Of a stretch of DNA of 64,000 nt, positions 17,026 to 25,862 are shown in pieces. The position numbers and the translations under genes were made by a program. Below the pieces are notes generated by a model. That model worked only from the letters and a program-made list of their open reading frames with translations. It was not told where the DNA came from and made no database searches. The DNA comes from JBBEAM01 sp942491105 (GTDB taxonomy: Bacteria > Pseudomonadota > Alphaproteobacteria > Kiloniellales > DSM-21159): assembly GCA_942491105.1 (NCBI GenBank), contig CALNZX010000005.1, forward strand, positions 220,487-284,486. The letters are read 5' to 3'. Every line of letters starts with the position of its first letter. The stretch's first letter is position 1.

Positions 17026-17847
17026 ATGCCCGCCAGCGAAGCCAGTTTCCAGCTGCGCCGCTTCGGCGCCGTCAATGGGCGCGGCCTGTGGAGCCTCTAC
17101 CGCAGGGAAATGAAGCGCTACTTCAAGTACGCGATCGAGTCCCTGGGCGGGCCGATCGTCTCTTCCTTGCTGTTTCTCGCCGTGTTCAGCCTGGCCGCCG
17201 GCGATGCGGCCTTCGAGGGTTTTTCGTCCGGGCCGCAAGGCTTGTCCATCGGCGCCTTCGTCGCCCCAGGAATCGCCGCCTTCAGCCTGGCGCTGAGCGC
17301 CTTTCACGGCGCCTGCTTCCCGGTGATCTACGACAAACTCGAGGGCATGATCACCGATATCGTCGGCGCGCCGCTGAGCGTCATGGAGCTGCTTGCCGGC
17401 TATGTCTTCGCGGCCGCGACCATGGGGGTGCTGACCGGCGCCGGAGTGGTTGGCGCCGCCATGCTGGTGGTCGATATTCAGTTGGCCGACTTTGGGCGGG
17501 TGCTGCTGTTCGCGGTCTTGCTGTCGCTGGTCTTCGCGGCCCTAGGGTTTCTTGTCGGGCTTTGGGCCAACACCTGGGACCGCCTTTCGGCGGTCGAGAC
17601 CTTCCTGGTGATGCCGCTGGGCTTGCTCTCGGGCAGTTTCTTTCCCCTGGCCAGCCTGCCGGAACTGGGGCGGCAGGCGATCCGGCTCAATCCGGCGTTT
17701 TACGGGATCGACGGCTTCCGCGCCGGTTTTATCGGCTGGAGCGATAGCGACCCGCTGCTCGGCGCGCTTCTGCTGACGGGCGTGTTTCTCCTGCTTTTCA
17801 CGCTGGCCTGGCAGCTCGTGCGGCGCGGCTACAAGATCAAGGCTTGA
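17026..17847 (+). CDS. ABC-2 type transporter permease (second of two)
   Basis: A 273-residue paralogue of the preceding permease with the same plan: SLYRREMKRYFKYAIESLGG at the start, a loop with FHGACFPVIYDKLEGMITDI, and LNPAFYGIDGFRAGFIGWSD near the end. The two proteins are clearly related but well diverged. Six bases separate the genes, so they are probably translated from one mRNA and form a heterodimeric membrane channel that needs an ATPase encoded elsewhere. Substrate not deducible. Confidence 0.82.
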   Translation: MPASEASFQLRRFGAVNGRGLWSLYRREMKRYFKYAIESLGGPIVSSLLFLAVFSLAAGDAAFEGFSSGPQGLSIGAFVAPGIAAFSLALSAFHGACFPVIYDKLEGMITDIVGAPLSVMELLAGYVFAAATMGVLTGAGVVGAAMLVVDIQLADFGRVLLFAVLLSLVFAALGFLVGLWANTWDRLSAVETFLVMPLGLLSGSFFPLASLPELGRQAIRLNPAFYGIDGFRAGFIGWSDSDPLLGALLLTGVFLLLFTLAWQLVRRGYKIKA

Positions 17848-17998
17848 GCGCCGGAGCGGGCGGGCGCCGCGTGGCCGCGTTGACTCGCCCGGCAAAGCCC
17901 GGATAATGCAGACTTTGGCGCGCCGCCCTCAGGCCCGGGGGCGGCGTCTCCCTTTCCAGCGAATGGAGGACGGGTCCGAGAGACCCGGCAGAGTTAGG

Positions 17999-19192
17999 AT
18001 GGACAGTCCAATCACTACGTCCCTGATGCCAACCTACGCGCGCGCCGATCTGGCGTTCGAGCGTGGCGAAGGCGCCTATCTCTATACCGCCGAGGGCGAG
18101 CGCTATCTCGATTTCATGGCCGGCATCGCGGTTTGCGCGCTCGGCCACGGACATCCGCATCTGGTCGCCGCGCTGCAGGACCAGGCCGCCAAGCTGTGGC
18201 ACTGCTCCAACGTCTTCCGGATTCCCGGCGGCGAGCGCTTGGCCGACCGTCTGGTCGCCGAAACCTTCGCCGAGCGCGTGTTCTTCTGCAATTCCGGGGC
18301 CGAGGCCCTGGAAGCCTGCATCAAGTTGACCCGCAAGTACCAGGACGACTCTGGCCATCCCGACCGTTGGCGGATTATCACCTGCAACGGCGCGTTCCAT
18401 GGCCGCACCCTGACGACCATCTCGGCGGCCGGCAATCCGGCGCATCTGCAAGGCTTCGCGCCGGAGGTGCAGGGCTTCGACCACGTCGCCTTCAACAATC
18501 TCAACGAGCTGCGCAACGCGGTGACCGACGAGACCGCGGCGATCCTGGTCGAGCCGGTGCAGGGCGAGGGCGGGGTGCGCCCCGGCAGCCTGGAGTATCT
18601 GAAGGGATTGCGCGCGGTCTGCGACGAGTACGGTCTGCTGTTGATTTTCGACGAGGTGCAGTGCGGCATGGGCCGGACCGGCAAGCTTTTCGCCCATGAA
18701 TGGGCGGGGGTGACCCCCGACGTGATGGCGGTCGCCAAGGGCTTGGGCGGAGGCTTCCCCATTGGCGCCTGCCTGGCGACCGAGGCGGCTTCCATCGGCA
18801 TGACGCCCGGCACCCATGGCACCACCTTCGGCGGCAATCCGCTGGCCATGGCCTGCGCCAACGCCGTGCTCGACGTGGTTCTGGAAGAGGGCTTCTTGGA
18901 TCGCGTCGATGCCGTCGCGCGGGAGCTTTGGAACAAGCTGGAGGCCCTGGTCGCGCGCCATCCCACGGTGTTGCAGGACGTGCGCGGCGCGGGGCTGATG
19001 CTCGGCCTGAAGTGCAAGGTCGAGAACAGGCTGCTGCTGGCCAAGCTGCGCGAGGATAAGCTGCTCGCGGTCGGCGCCAGCGACAACGTGTTGCGCCTGC
19101 TGCCGCCGCTAATTATCGGAGACGCCGAGATCGCCGAAGCGCTTGAGAAGCTCGACGCGGCCTGTGCCGCCATCGCGGCGGAGGCGGCCTGA
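17999..19192 (+). CDS. argD: Acetylornithine aminotransferase
   Basis: PLP enzyme of arginine biosynthesis converting N-acetylglutamate semialdehyde to N-acetylornithine. The 397-residue protein has the class III fold: LDFMAGIAVCALGHGHPHLV, FFCNSGAEALEACIKLTRKY for cofactor phosphate, ITCNGAFHGRTL, IFDEVQCGMGRTG, and PLP-binding Lys247 in AVAKGLGGGFPIGA. ATG 17999 is the first start that matches the family N-terminus (SLMPTYARADLAFERGEGAY). It is immediately followed by argF (1 base gap), and argE lies downstream on the other strand. Confidence 0.93.
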   Translation: MDSPITTSLMPTYARADLAFERGEGAYLYTAEGERYLDFMAGIAVCALGHGHPHLVAALQDQAAKLWHCSNVFRIPGGERLADRLVAETFAERVFFCNSGAEALEACIKLTRKYQDDSGHPDRWRIITCNGAFHGRTLTTISAAGNPAHLQGFAPEVQGFDHVAFNNLNELRNAVTDETAAILVEPVQGEGGVRPGSLEYLKGLRAVCDEYGLLLIFDEVQCGMGRTGKLFAHEWAGVTPDVMAVAKGLGGGFPIGACLATEAASIGMTPGTHGTTFGGNPLAMACANAVLDVVLEEGFLDRVDAVARELWNKLEALVARHPTVLQDVRGAGLMLGLKCKVENRLLLAKLREDKLLAVGASDNVLRLLPPLIIGDAEIAEALEKLDAACAAIAAEAA

Positions 19193-19193
19193 C

Positions 19194-20099
19194 ATGCCCG
19201 GACCCAAGCATTTCCTCGATCTCGACCGCTTCGACAGCGACGGCCTGCGCGAAATTCTCGATCTCGGCTCCAAGATCAAGGCCGAGGGCGTCGCGGCCAA
19301 GCCCCTGGCCGGCAAGATGCTGGCGATGATTTTCGAGAAACCCTCGACGCGGACCCGCGTGTCCTTCGAGGTCGGCGTGCGTCAGCTTGGCGGCGAGGCC
19401 GTCGTACTGGAGCCGAGCGGCAGCCAGCTCGGGCGCGGCGAGACCGTGGCCGATACCGCGCGGGTTCTGTCGCGCTATGTCGACGCCATCATGATCCGCA
19501 CCACCCAGGAGGAGAAGCTTCTGGAGATGGCCGAATACGCCACGGTTCCGGTGATCAACGGGCTGACCGACCGAACCCATCCCTGTCAGCTGATGGCCGA
19601 CGTGATGACCTTCGAGGAGCATCGCGGCGCCATCGCGGGAAAGGTGATCGCCTGGTCCGGAGACGGCAACAACATGGCGACCTCCTGGATCCACGCCGCC
19701 GTGCGCTTCGGCTTCGAGCTGCGCCTGGCCTGCCCGGAGCTGCTGCGTCCGCCCCAGGACGTGCTCGACTGGGCGGCGCGGGAAGGCGGCCGCATCGTGG
19801 TCACCACCGATGTCGGCGAGGCGATGCGGGGCGCCGATTGCGTCGTCACGGATACCTGGGTTTCCATGGGCGACGACGACGAGAGCGCCAATCGCCACAA
19901 TCTGCTGCGCGGCTATCAAGTGGATCAAGCGATGATGCAGCAGGCCAAGCCGGACGCGATCTTCATGCACTGCCTGCCGGCGCACCGCGGCGAGGAGGTC
20001 TCCGCCGAGGTGATCGATGGCCCGCAGTCGGTGGTCTGGGACGAGGCGGAAAACCGCTTGCACGCCCAGAAAGGCATCCTCATGTGGTGCCTTACGTGA
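19194..20099 (+). CDS. argF: Ornithine carbamoyltransferase
   Basis: Makes citrulline from ornithine and carbamoyl phosphate. In the 301-residue protein the carbamoyl-phosphate loop is IFEKPSTRTRVSFEVG, followed by MIRTTQEEK, NGLTDRTHPCQLMADVMTF, WSGDGNNMATSW and the catalytic FMHCLPAHRGEEV. Length and motifs match anabolic OTCases. Only one base separates it from the argD stop, and the next gene (hslO) starts inside its last codons, so the three are co-translated. Confidence 0.95.
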   Translation: MPGPKHFLDLDRFDSDGLREILDLGSKIKAEGVAAKPLAGKMLAMIFEKPSTRTRVSFEVGVRQLGGEAVVLEPSGSQLGRGETVADTARVLSRYVDAIMIRTTQEEKLLEMAEYATVPVINGLTDRTHPCQLMADVMTFEEHRGAIAGKVIAWSGDGNNMATSWIHAAVRFGFELRLACPELLRPPQDVLDWAAREGGRIVVTTDVGEAMRGADCVVTDTWVSMGDDDESANRHNLLRGYQVDQAMMQQAKPDAIFMHCLPAHRGEEVSAEVIDGPQSVVWDEAENRLHAQKGILMWCLT

Positions 20100-21037
20100 A
20101 GCTGACTGCCGGGACTCCAGCGCTGCTACAAGACGATCTCGTTCAACCCTTCATCCTCGAACGCTCCGGCGTGCGCGGCCGCCTGCTCCGCCTCGGCGCG
20201 GTGGTCGAGGAGCTGATTCGGCAGTCCGGCCACGCCGCGCCGGTCGATACCCTGCTGGGCGAGGTCGCGGCCCTGGGCGGTGTGCTGGCCTCGACCCTGA
20301 AGTACGACGGCGTGTTCACCCTGCAGACCAGCGGCGACGGCCCGCTGCGCACCCTGATGATGGATGCGACCTCCGAAGGCGCCCTGCGCGCCTATGCCGG
20401 TGTCCGGGAAGAGGAACTGGAAGCCCGCCGGCTGGAGCGCGCGCCCGACGCGGCGCCGGAGGTGGCGGCCTGGCTGGGCAAGGGGCATATGGCCTTTACC
20501 GTGGACCAGGGCCCGAACACCGAGCGTTATCAGGGGATCGTCGAACTGACCGGGCCGCGCTTGGCGGATTGCCTGCTGCACTACTTCCGGCAATCCGAAC
20601 AGGTCAACGCCGGGATCATCGTCGCCGTGGCGCAGGTGGAGGGCGCTTGGCGCGCCGGAGCCCTGCTGTTGCAACGCATCCCGGACGAAGGGGGCAGCGG
20701 CCAAGCCGAGCGCGACGATATCGGCGAGGAGGATTGGCGCCGCGCGCTGATCCTAGGGGCCAGTTGCAGCGAGGCGGAGCTGCTCGACCCGGCGCTTTCG
20801 CCGCACGATCTTCTCTATCGTTTGTTCCACGAGGAGGGGGTGCGGGTGTTCGAGCCGCGTGCCTTGACCAAGGGCTGCCGCTGCAGCCGGAGCAAGGTCG
20901 AAACGATCCTGGCGTCGCTGCCGAAGAGCGAAATCTATGCTCTGAGAGAAGACGGCGAGGTCGTCATGACCTGTCAATTTTGTAACATCGATTTTCGCTT
21001 TAATGAGAAAGAGCTGGGCGCTGTCTTTCCCGACTAA
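20096..21037 (+). CDS. hslO: Redox-regulated chaperone Hsp33
   Basis: Cytoplasmic holdase activated by oxidation; releasing zinc and forming disulfides exposes the client-binding surface. The zinc centre appears as CRC (TKGCRCSRSKV) and CQFC (VMTCQFCNIDF) near the C-terminus, matching the C-X-C...C-X2-C pattern. The N-terminal domain contains GVLASTLKYDGVFTLQTSGD. I use GTG 20096 because it overlaps the argF stop as GTGA, implying translational coupling; GTGs at 20084 and 20087 are alternatives. About 313 residues, normal for the family. Confidence 0.9.
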   Translation: MKLTAGTPALLQDDLVQPFILERSGVRGRLLRLGAVVEELIRQSGHAAPVDTLLGEVAALGGVLASTLKYDGVFTLQTSGDGPLRTLMMDATSEGALRAYAGVREEELEARRLERAPDAAPEVAAWLGKGHMAFTVDQGPNTERYQGIVELTGPRLADCLLHYFRQSEQVNAGIIVAVAQVEGAWRAGALLLQRIPDEGGSGQAERDDIGEEDWRRALILGASCSEAELLDPALSPHDLLYRLFHEEGVRVFEPRALTKGCRCSRSKVETILASLPKSEIYALREDGEVVMTCQFCNIDFRFNEKELGAVFPD

Positions 21038-21192
21038 GGCCAGCTTTTGCGGCGATACTGCAGACTTGCGCCGCAACCCCCGGATTATCCAAGACTAAAT
21101 CCAATCAGTAGATTCTCTGTCCTGCTTCTTGCGTTATGGGATAAACTGCTCTATCGGTTCAGCCGATGACTTTTCCAGCTCTGGGGGGAGCG

Positions 21193-21759
21193 ATGCGTAC
21201 CGTCTGGCTTGCTTATCTGTTGGGGGCAGGCTTGGTTTTGTCGGGCTGCCAGTCCCAATCGACACCTGCCCCGCCACCGCCGCCCGAGCCGATTTTCGGC
21301 GATCTGGGCACGGTCGTTCTCGACGCTGGGGTGGTCGAGGTCGCGCGCCGCTATCAGGACCGCGTCCTCGCGCAGCAGGACAGCCTGCTGAACGCCGAGC
21401 GCCTGCAGCTCATGGCGGAGGTCTATGCCGAGGAGCGTTACCAGCCCTGGGGCGGTGACCGCACCTTCAAGATCGTGGTGCGCCGGGCCGAGATCAGCGA
21501 GACCGGACAGGGCTACAGCGCCGTCATGGATGTCGATCTGCAGATGCTCGACGGCCATCGCATCGTCGAAGGCTACGATATTTCCTCAAGCAGCGTTTCG
21601 GTCGCCGTCGCGCAAGGCGCAAGCCCGGAGCAGCGCGAGGCCAGCCTCGATCAGCTCGCCGAGCTGCTGATGCGCAGCCTCGACGTCAAGATTCAGGAGC
21701 GTCTGGACGAGGTTTTCGTCGCCTACGTACTCGAGCGGCGGCAGGTGGTCGCGCAGTAG
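21193..21759 (+). CDS. Lipoprotein of unknown function
   Basis: 188 residues with a lipoprotein signal (MRTVWLAYLLGAGLVLSGC, lipobox LSGC) and a proline-rich linker after the cysteine (PAPPPPPEP). The mature part is rich in acidic residues and short helices, with a beta-rich centre (RTFKIVVRRAEISETGQGY). The start at 21193 is fixed by the GGGGGGAG two bases before. I recognise no domain. It follows hslO by about 155 bases and may have its own promoter. Confidence 0.7.
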   Translation: MRTVWLAYLLGAGLVLSGCQSQSTPAPPPPPEPIFGDLGTVVLDAGVVEVARRYQDRVLAQQDSLLNAERLQLMAEVYAEERYQPWGGDRTFKIVVRRAEISETGQGYSAVMDVDLQMLDGHRIVEGYDISSSSVSVAVAQGASPEQREASLDQLAELLMRSLDVKIQERLDEVFVAYVLERRQVVAQ

Positions 21760-21796
21760 GCGCGGGGCGCGCTTCTCCGCGCGGTCAAGGCGGCGG

Positions 21797-22960
21797 TTAG
21801 CCGCCGCTGGCCGCCCAGTCCTTCAACTTCCGCAGCATCGCGGCGCAGGCCTCGACCTGTGCCAGCTCGATGAACTCGTCGGGCTGATGCGCCTGGTCGA
21901 TCGACCCGGGTCCGCAGACGATGGTCGAGATTCCGGCCTCCTGGAACAGGCTGCTTTCGGTCCCGAAGGAGACGGCCTCGCGGCGGTTGCTGCCGGTCAG
22001 ACGGCGAATCAGCTGCTCGGCCTCGGAGTCCTCGACCCTGCGGAAGGCATTCACGGATGAGAGGGCCTCGGTCTCGATACGGGCCTGGGCAAAGCCCTGA
22101 CGCAGCTTGGGAAGAACTTTGTCCTCGGCAAAGCGGCGGAACCGTTCTTCGATCTCCGCCGGGTCCTGCTGCGGCAGATTGCGGAATTCCCACTCGAAAC
22201 TGCAGTGCTCGGCCACGATGTTGACCGCTTCTCCGCCCGCGATCTTACCGATCCCGATGGTGGTGTAGGGCGGGTCGTAGGGGGAGGCCTTAGCGGCGGC
22301 CTGACGGAGTTCCTCGGCTATGCGGCCGAGTTCGGCGATCAATTCCCCGGCGGCGAGGATCGCGTTGGCGCCACGGTGCGGCTGGCTGGAGTGGGCGGCC
22401 TTGCCGGTGATCGTGGTGCGGTAGACGGAAATACCCTTGTGTTCGACGACCGGCTGCATCGAGGTCGGCTCGCCGACGATGACGATGGACGGGCGGGGGA
22501 GATTCTCGACGATATCGGCGATCAGACCGCCGACACCGAGGCAGCCGATTTCCTCGTCGTAGGAGAAGGCGAGATGGATCGGCCGTTTCAGGCCGGCTTC
22601 CAGAAACTCCGGCGCCAGCGCCAGGGCGATGGCCAGAAAGGACTTCATGTCGGCGGTGCCGCGGCCATAGAGGCGGCCATCCTTGCGCAACACCTTGAAG
22701 GGATCGCTGTGCCAATCCTGCCCGGTCACGGGCACGACGTCGCTATGGCCCGAGAGCACCACTCCGCCAGGCTGATCGGGGCCGAGCGTGGCATAGAGAT
22801 TGGCCTTGCTGCCCTCCGTGTTCGCGGTACGCCGGCAGGCGACGCCCAAGGCCTGCAAGTACTCTTCGACGAAATCGATGAGCGCGAGATTGGATTTGCT
22901 GGAGGTCGTATCGAAACCGATCAGCGCTTCGATCATCTCTTCGATGCTGTAGTGCCGCAT
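21797..22960 (-). CDS. argE: Acetylornithine deacetylase
   Basis: M20-family metallopeptidase releasing ornithine from N-acetylornithine; 387 residues. Di-metal site residues are seen in VVLSGHSDVVPVTG (His, Asp), YGRGTADMKSFLAIAL (Asp), FSYDEEIGCLGVGGL (catalytic and metal Glu), VGEPTSMQPV (Glu/Asp) and the closing GPGSIDQAHQPDEFIEL (His). ISVYRTTITGKAAHSSQPHRG marks the dimerisation lid. It completes a local arginine set with argD and argF although it is on the opposite strand. It starts 12 bases after trkH, so the two are probably one transcript. Confidence 0.93.
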   Translation of the reverse strand: MRHYSIEEMIEALIGFDTTSSKSNLALIDFVEEYLQALGVACRRTANTEGSKANLYATLGPDQPGGVVLSGHSDVVPVTGQDWHSDPFKVLRKDGRLYGRGTADMKSFLAIALALAPEFLEAGLKRPIHLAFSYDEEIGCLGVGGLIADIVENLPRPSIVIVGEPTSMQPVVEHKGISVYRTTITGKAAHSSQPHRGANAILAAGELIAELGRIAEELRQAAAKASPYDPPYTTIGIGKIAGGEAVNIVAEHCSFEWEFRNLPQQDPAEIEERFRRFAEDKVLPKLRQGFAQARIETEALSSVNAFRRVEDSEAEQLIRRLTGSNRREAVSFGTESSLFQEAGISTIVCGPGSIDQAHQPDEFIELAQVEACAAMLRKLKDWAASGG

Positions 22961-22972
22961 GATCCGCCTTTG

Positions 22973-24418
22973 TCAGCCGCGCCAGAAGGAGGGCGCCAGG
23001 AGTACGAGAACGGTGAAAAGCTCGAGCCGACCTAGCAGCATGCCGATGGACAGCAGCCACTTGGCGGCGTCGGGCAGGGAGGAGAAGTTGCCGGCCGGGC
23101 CGATGATATCGCCGAGGCCGGGCCCGACATTGCAGATCGCGGTCGCGGCGGCGGAAACGGCGGTTGTGAAGTCGAGGCCGAGCAGCCCCAGACTCATCGC
23201 CAGGATGCCGAAACAGAGGATGAACAGAAAGAAGAAGCTCATCACCGACATTGCGGCGTTCTCGGGGATCGGCTTGTGGTTGAAATAGGCGATGAAGACG
23301 CCGCTGGGATGGGTGAGGCGCAGCAGCTGGGTGCGCGCCGTGGCGTAGAGTACCTGGAAGCGGAATATCTTGATGCCGCAGGAGGTCGAGCCGGCGCAGC
23401 CGCCGATGAACATCAGAACGAACATCAGCACCAGGGCGAAGCCGCCCCAGGCGTTGAAGTTGTCGGAGGAAAACCCGGTGCCGGTCATCACGGAGATCAC
23501 GTTGAATGTGGCGTGGGTGATGGCCGAACTGCCGGACATCAGATTTTCGTTGATCAGATAAGCGCTCAAGGCGATCGAGGCGGACAGCAGGATGACCAGC
23601 ATCCAGCGCACCTGGGTGTCGCGCAGCAACGCAATGATGTCGCCGCGCACGGCGCGCAGATAGAGCACAAAGGGGGTGCTGCCCAGCACCATGAACAGGC
23701 TGATCGCCCAGTGAATGGAGTTCGACTGATAATGCGCCAGGGAGGCGTCGCGGGTCGAGAAGCCGCCGGTCGCGATCGAGGTCATGGCATGGGCGATGGC
23801 GTCGAATCCGCTCATGCCCAAGGCCCGCAAGACCGCCGCCGCGAAGGCGGTCAGCACGATATAGACGACAACGATACCAAGGGCGATGGCGGCTGCCCGC
23901 GGCAGCACCTTGTCGGTTTCGAAGGCCTCGACCCGGAACAGCTGCATACCGCCGACCTGTAGCATCGGCAGCACGGAGATCGCCATCACGATGAAGCCGA
24001 TGCCGCCCAGCCACTGCAGGATCGCCCGCCACAGCAGAATCCCCGGCGGCGCGTCGTCGAGCCCGACGATCACCGTCGATCCCGTGGTGGTTACCCCGGA
24101 CATCGATTCGAAGAAGGCGTCGGTGAAGGAGAGGTCGAGCTCCGAGAAGGCTATCGGCAAGGCGCCGAAGATGGCAATCACCAGCCAGGCCAGCGTCGTC
24201 ATCAGAAAGCCCTGGCGCAGGCCGAATTGGCCCCATCCGGTGCGGTTGGTCAGGATCAGCGAGACCCCGACGAAAAGGGTCACGCCCGCCGAGGCGGCGA
24301 AGACCTGCCAATCGGGATGGCCGACGAAGGCGTCGACAACGGCGGGAATGCTCATCGCCACCGCCAAGACCGACAACAGGATGCCGATGATGAAGAGGAC
24401 TGGCCGTAGGTCGATCAT
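22973..24418 (-). CDS. trkH: Trk-type potassium uptake transmembrane protein
   Basis: Potassium channel-like transporter of 481 residues in the inner membrane, normally gated by cytosolic TrkA. The four pore loops can be picked out by their glycines: SMSGVTTTGSTVI, AMTSIATGGFSTRD, VMTGTGFSSDNF and ICNVGPGLGDIIGPAG, separated by paired helices. The start MIDLRPVLFIIGILLSVLA is the family N-terminus. trkA is not in the window. The link to argE behind it seems positional only. Confidence 0.92.
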   Translation of the reverse strand: MIDLRPVLFIIGILLSVLAVAMSIPAVVDAFVGHPDWQVFAASAGVTLFVGVSLILTNRTGWGQFGLRQGFLMTTLAWLVIAIFGALPIAFSELDLSFTDAFFESMSGVTTTGSTVIVGLDDAPPGILLWRAILQWLGGIGFIVMAISVLPMLQVGGMQLFRVEAFETDKVLPRAAAIALGIVVVYIVLTAFAAAVLRALGMSGFDAIAHAMTSIATGGFSTRDASLAHYQSNSIHWAISLFMVLGSTPFVLYLRAVRGDIIALLRDTQVRWMLVILLSASIALSAYLINENLMSGSSAITHATFNVISVMTGTGFSSDNFNAWGGFALVLMFVLMFIGGCAGSTSCGIKIFRFQVLYATARTQLLRLTHPSGVFIAYFNHKPIPENAAMSVMSFFFLFILCFGILAMSLGLLGLDFTTAVSAAATAICNVGPGLGDIIGPAGNFSSLPDAAKWLLSIGMLLGRLELFTVLVLLAPSFWRG

Positions 24419-24523
24419 AGGTATCGTATCCGCGGGCCGGATAGCTGCCGGCAGGGGCTGGAGTCAGAGCCGAGAGACTAGCAGAGCCGGAGCGGCCTGT
24501 AGAGTGCCACCGCGCAGCGGCAT

Positions 24524-25156
24524 TCAGCCGCCTGTCGCGCCGGGATGACCGATCAGGGAGAGGAATTCGCGCCGCGTCGAGGCATCCTTGCGGAAGCCGC
24601 CGAGCATGCGGCTGGTGACCATGGTGACGTCGGGCTTGTGAACGCCGCGCGTGGTCATGCACTGATGCGCCGCTTCGATCACCACCGCGACGCCCTTGGG
24701 CTCCAGCACCTCTTCGATGGTGTTGGCGATCTGCGCCGTCATCTTTTCCTGGATCTGCAGGCGGCGGGCATAGGCCTCGACGACCCGGGCCAGCTTGCTG
24801 ATCCCCACGACGCGCTTGCGCGGCAGATAGGCGATATGCGCGTGGCCGATGATCGGCGCCAGGTGATGCTCGCAGTGGGAGACGAAGCGGATGTTGCGCA
24901 GCAGCACCATCTCGTCATAGCCATCGGTTTCCTCGAAGGTGCGCTGCAGCAGTTCGAGCGGGTCGATAGCGTAGCCGCCGAAATACTCTTCGTAGGCGCG
25001 GGTGACGCGGCCCGGCGTTTCCAGCAGGCCTTCGCGCCGCGGATCGTCGCCGGCCCAGCGCAGCAGCGTGCGCACGGCTTTTTCGGCTTCCTCCCGGCTC
25101 GGACGGCCGGTCTCGGCGTCCTTCGGGATTTCGGCGATCTTGCTCTGTGATGTCAC
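24524..25156 (-). CDS. folE: GTP cyclohydrolase I (FolE)
   Basis: Converts GTP to dihydroneopterin triphosphate at the start of folate biosynthesis. The 210-residue protein shows LLETPGRVTRAYEEYFGGY, the zinc/active-site segment FVSHCEHHLAPIIGHAHIAY, GISKLARVVEAYARRLQIQE and VIEAAHQCMTTRGV with the third zinc cysteine. All catalytic residues of the type IA enzyme are present, so it is the zinc form. It is monocistronic or leads the trkH-argE unit; the gap to trkH is 105 bases. Confidence 0.95.
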   Translation of the reverse strand: MTSQSKIAEIPKDAETGRPSREEAEKAVRTLLRWAGDDPRREGLLETPGRVTRAYEEYFGGYAIDPLELLQRTFEETDGYDEMVLLRNIRFVSHCEHHLAPIIGHAHIAYLPRKRVVGISKLARVVEAYARRLQIQEKMTAQIANTIEEVLEPKGVAVVIEAAHQCMTTRGVHKPDVTMVTSRMLGGFRKDASTRREFLSLIGHPGATGG

Positions 25157-25298
25157 GTTTTGCGCGCTCCCGGCGCTGTCTGTTCCATGCCTTGCGGCAC
25201 TCTAGAATGGCGCTTCAGGCCGGTGCTCTGCGCACTGCCAGCGCCGGAGTCTGCTTCACGAGCGTCATCCGGCGCTGCCTGCGTCAGCCCGTGCCGCT

Positions 25299-25691
25299 TT
25301 AGTTCAAATGGACAGGCTGGTAAGGCGAATCCAGGGAAAAGGCTGGAATTTCGACCTCGAAGGGCTCGCCCTGCGCGCCCTGCATCTCATAGCGGCCCAG
25401 CATGATGCCGGAGGGTGTGGAGAGCGGGCAGCCGCTGGTGTATTCGTAGGCTTCGCCGGGGCGCAGCACCGGCTGCTCGCCAACCACGCCCGGCCCGCGC
25501 ACCTCCTCGACATGGCCGAGCGAATCGGTGATGTGCCAGTAGCGGTTGAGCAGTTGCACGGTCTCCGTGCCAAGATTCTCGATTCGGATATGGTAGGCCC
25601 AGACGTAGCGGTTCTCGCCGGGCGAGGACTGCTCTTCCTGGTAGGCCGGCCTCGCGGTCACTTGGATCGCGCGCGTCGTGGCTTGATACAT
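25299..25691 (-). CDS. apaG: ApaG family protein
   Basis: 130-residue beta-sandwich protein of the ApaG/DUF525 family, historically linked to Co2+/Mg2+ resistance through the ksgA-apaGH operon; the molecular role is unsettled. The core NRYVWAYHIRIENLGTETVQL, RYWHITDSLGHVEEVRGPGVVGE and LSTPSGIMLGRYEMQ are highly characteristic. Here it is not next to ksgA or apaH. Length is typical. Confidence 0.92.
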   Translation of the reverse strand: MYQATTRAIQVTARPAYQEEQSSPGENRYVWAYHIRIENLGTETVQLLNRYWHITDSLGHVEEVRGPGVVGEQPVLRPGEAYEYTSGCPLSTPSGIMLGRYEMQGAQGEPFEVEIPAFSLDSPYQPVHLN

Positions 25692-25808
25692 TTCGGGAGC
25701 TCTCCTTGGCTCTGCGTTCCCGTTTTCACCTAAGCGAGATGGGGCTTCAGGTAAAGAGCGATTCGCCGAACGCCGGTCTGGCGGCCGAACTGGAGCCGGA
25801 AAAGAAAC

Positions 25809-25838
25809 CGGCGCCGCCTCTTTCGAGACGGCGCCGGC
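25809..25838 (-). terminator. Intrinsic terminator of the OmpA-family lipoprotein gene
   Basis: Nine-base-pair stem CCGGCGCCG (25809-25817) / CGGCGCCGG (25830-25838) with a 12-base loop. On the minus strand it is followed by TTTCTTTT, a proper U-rich tract. Confidence 0.88.
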
Positions 25839-25862
25839 TTACCTAAGCCTGCTGGTGCAGGA

